This document shows, in pieces, positions 62,586-64,000 of a DNA stretch of 64,000 bases (within the stretch, counting starts at the first letter, position 1; each line of letters starts with the position of its first letter). The notes beneath the pieces were generated by a model. The model was not told the DNA's origin, searched no databases, and saw only the letters and a program-made list of their open reading frames with translations. Source of the DNA: an uncultured Pelagibacteraceae bacterium (GTDB lineage: Bacteria > Pseudomonadota > Alphaproteobacteria > Pelagibacterales > Pelagibacteraceae); assembly GCA_902555585.1 (NCBI GenBank), contig CACDSY010000001.1, forward strand, positions 124,001 to 188,000, written 5' to 3'. The translations under genes were made by a program, and so were the position numbers.

Positions 62586-63322
62586 TGCAGCAAATTTTAG
62601 AGAAAATTTCAAAAATTGATGAAATCAAATCTATATATAAAGTTAATTATGAAGAGTTAAAACAGTCAAAGAATTTTTGGAAAAAAACTTTAGATATTTT
62701 TAACATTAATTACATTGCAGAAAATGTTGCCAATATACCTAAAGAAGGATCAAGTATAATAGTTGCAAATCATCCATTTGGATTATTAGATGGACTTATA
62801 ATTTGTTCAATAATTTGTGATATCCGACAGGATTATAAAATTTTAATTAACGAAGAACTTTCACAAATTGATCAAATAAGAGAGTACTTATTGCCAATTA
62901 AATTTTCAAAATTTACAGAGGATATAAAAAAAAATATCATTTCTAAAAAGAAGGCAATTGAACACTTAAATGCAAATGGAATTTTAATAACTTTTCCTTC
63001 AGGAGAAGTTGCTACATCCTCTTTTATTTTTAATGAGGCTAATGAAAGAAGATGGAAACCATTAATTGGATCTATAATTAATAAAACCAAGGCGGAAATT
63101 ATTCCTGTACGTTTTTTTGGTAAGAATAGCTTATTCTTTCAGACAGTAGGCTTTATAAATAATAATTTAAGAAGAATTTTATTTATAAGAGAATTAATAA
63201 ATAAAAAAAATCGAACATATAAGCTTAGTATTGGTGAAAAAATCTCCTCGCTACAAAAAGAAAAATTAAATAATAAACAAATTGTTGATAAACTTAGATC
63301 TATAGTTTTAAATATTAACTAG
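62585..63322 (+). CDS. Lyso-ornithine-lipid acyltransferase-like (OlsA/PlsC family)
   Basis: A 245-residue PlsC-family acyltransferase with the catalytic histidine in ANHPFGLLDG (His-x5-Asp spacing, as in the OlsA/hemolysin branch) and the FPSGEV acceptor motif. It would add the second acyl chain to lyso-ornithine lipid. The ATG shares a base with the stop of the OlsB-like gene (62585), so the enzyme pair is co-translated. Together they are consistent with ornithine-lipid synthesis, a phosphorus-free membrane lipid. Confidence 0.83.
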   Translation: MQQILEKISKIDEIKSIYKVNYEELKQSKNFWKKTLDIFNINYIAENVANIPKEGSSIIVANHPFGLLDGLIICSIICDIRQDYKILINEELSQIDQIREYLLPIKFSKFTEDIKKNIISKKKAIEHLNANGILITFPSGEVATSSFIFNEANERRWKPLIGSIINKTKAEIIPVRFFGKNSLFFQTVGFINNNLRRILFIRELINKKNRTYKLSIGEKISSLQKEKLNNKQIVDKLRSIVLNIN

Positions 63323-63484
63323 TAGACATGAAACTTTTCGACATGTAAATGTTTTGTAGTGTCGGCATTGCTTTTCCCTTTCTTTTTTGTCTCGAAGTGT
63401 GTCGTGAGTGTGTCGAGATTTTATTAAAACTTTACATGAAAGTTTATGGCGGGGGCTAACGCCCCCACAAGCTTAATTAAGTTG
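63323..63484. other. Short spacer of distinct composition with a G/C-rich hairpin
   Basis: The interval contains three GTGTCG-type elements (63360-63410 region) and the hairpin GGGGGC-TAAC-GCCCCC at 63451-63466. No U-run follows, so it is not a standard terminator. Its GC level is far above the rest of the window. No gene is visible. Confidence 0.7.
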
Positions 63485-64000
63485 TTAATCTAAGCTATAA
63501 ATTGTAACTGATCTTTCTTTATCAACTTCGTTAGCACTTATAAACAAGTTCCGTTGTGGAATAGCAACCAAACCTTCTGGTCCAATACCCGTTGGTAAAA
63601 TAGAAACTAATTCTGGGTTTTTCAAATCGTTTGCTTTATAAACGCCGATAGCATTTGCTCTTTCAGCACCAACAAAGATATAACGTGTATCACCATATAT
63701 TGCTACTTCAACTGACTCTGGTTCTACACCTTTTTTCTCTGCACGTTTTTCTGGCCAGTAACCTGCTGAAGCGAGTGCTCTTTCATATGACGAACCTGAC
63801 TCGTATACCACTGCACCATTTTTATTGAAGATTGTCCATCCACGACTACCACCACGTTTTGCTTGACCTGGTGCTTCATGTTTATAGTCACCTTCATTTG
63901 CAGTTGCAAAATGATCATCGTCAATCCACTTAACTGCGTCTGGTTCTCTACGAACATTCTCAATGGTATCAACCATCTTTAGTTCACCATCTTTTTTGTT
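63485..64000 (-). CDS. Choice-of-anchor-I/esterase-like beta-propeller protein, C-terminal part
   Basis: The frame remains open to the window edge, so this is the end of a longer gene (at least 171 residues). EPDAVKWIDDDHFATANEGD, VEPESVEVAIYGDTRYIFVG and GIGPEGLVAIPQRNLFISANEVD repeat the strand patterns of choice-of-anchor-I or esterase-like phytase proteins, usually exported. Codon use is unlike the rest: about half of its arginines use CGN codons, where neighbours use AGA almost exclusively. This suggests transfer from another bacterium or an assembly junction. Confidence 0.75.
   Translation of the reverse strand, partial: NKKDGELKMVDTIENVRREPDAVKWIDDDHFATANEGDYKHEAPGQAKRGGSRGWTIFNKNGAVVYESGSSYERALASAGYWPEKRAEKKGVEPESVEVAIYGDTRYIFVGAERANAIGVYKANDLKNPELVSILPTGIGPEGLVAIPQRNLFISANEVDKERSVTIYSLD

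Noticed and set aside
63451-63466. Intrinsic terminator
   Set aside because: The stem is strong but no run of U follows on either strand.

Overview
The window reads as a piece of chromosome from a streamlined, very AT-rich marine alphaproteobacterium of the SAR11 (Pelagibacterales) type. The support is low GC, overlapping or almost touching genes, near-exclusive AGA use for arginine, many DMT/EamA exporters, a TRAP transporter, the run recA-alaS-(convergent icd)-psd-pssA-rlmE-guaB-guaA, and an alphaproteobacterial SOS box (GAAC-N7-GAAC) before umuDC. This assignment rests on recognition, not on a database search. I saw no tRNA, rRNA, CRISPR array, integrase, transposase or prophage gene. The longest stretch without a gene is about 270 bp (9075-9343).

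Layout. 1-8000: tail of a YyaL-type protein, glutathione synthesis (gshA-gshB), an EamA and an MFS transporter, two Gfo/Idh/MocA oxidoreductases and a 2-hydroxyacid dehydrogenase. 8090-14532: yajQ, small proteins, then a type I restriction-modification cassette (hsdM-hsdS-hsdR) bracketed by 38-bp direct repeats, with a broken copy of a neighbouring gene and a 10-bp tandem repeat at its left edge. 14534-17605: an operon for an EamA exporter, an arginine:glycine-type amidinotransferase and a threonine aldolase. 17684-22545: NifU-like and HPP proteins, NAD-dependent formate dehydrogenase, periplasmic MsrA, an MDR reductase, another EamA protein. 22540-28493: FAD oxidase, PQQ-type sugar dehydrogenase, SDR, then a photolyase-DUF393-DUF2256 operon and a second SDR. 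28496-35497: one leftward run pxpB-pxpC-eamA-FAD oxidase-DUF1365-CFA synthase-DUF3833 (5-oxoproline use plus membrane lipid modification), with pxpA divergent. 35500-39509: TPR protein, TRAP transporter (dctP-dctQ-dctM, terminator after dctP), TerC-family protein. 39506-54281: housekeeping genes (panB, gloA, guaA, a guaB without CBS domains, rlmE, pssA, psd, icd, alaS, recA, tolC-like, glycerate kinase-like). 54289-56975: two GFA-family proteins and an SOS-controlled umuDC. 56976-61198: four secreted proteins (two heparin-lyase-I-like, one alginate-lyase-like, one amidohydrolase). 61263-63322: a SnoaL-like protein and an OlsB/OlsA-like pair. 63323-64000: a short stretch with different base composition and the end of a choice-of-anchor-I-like gene.

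Together the genes describe thiol and one-carbon handling (glutathione, GloA, GFA proteins, formate dehydrogenase, MsrA, 5-oxoprolinase), light and oxidative damage responses (photolyase, CFA-like lipid enzymes, umuDC, recA), membrane lipid synthesis and adjustment (pssA, psd, OlsBA, CFA) and nutrient exchange (TRAP, EamA, MFS). The accessory, least expected parts are the repeat-flanked restriction cassette, the secreted polysaccharide-lyase cluster, the amidinotransferase operon and the compositionally distinct right end.
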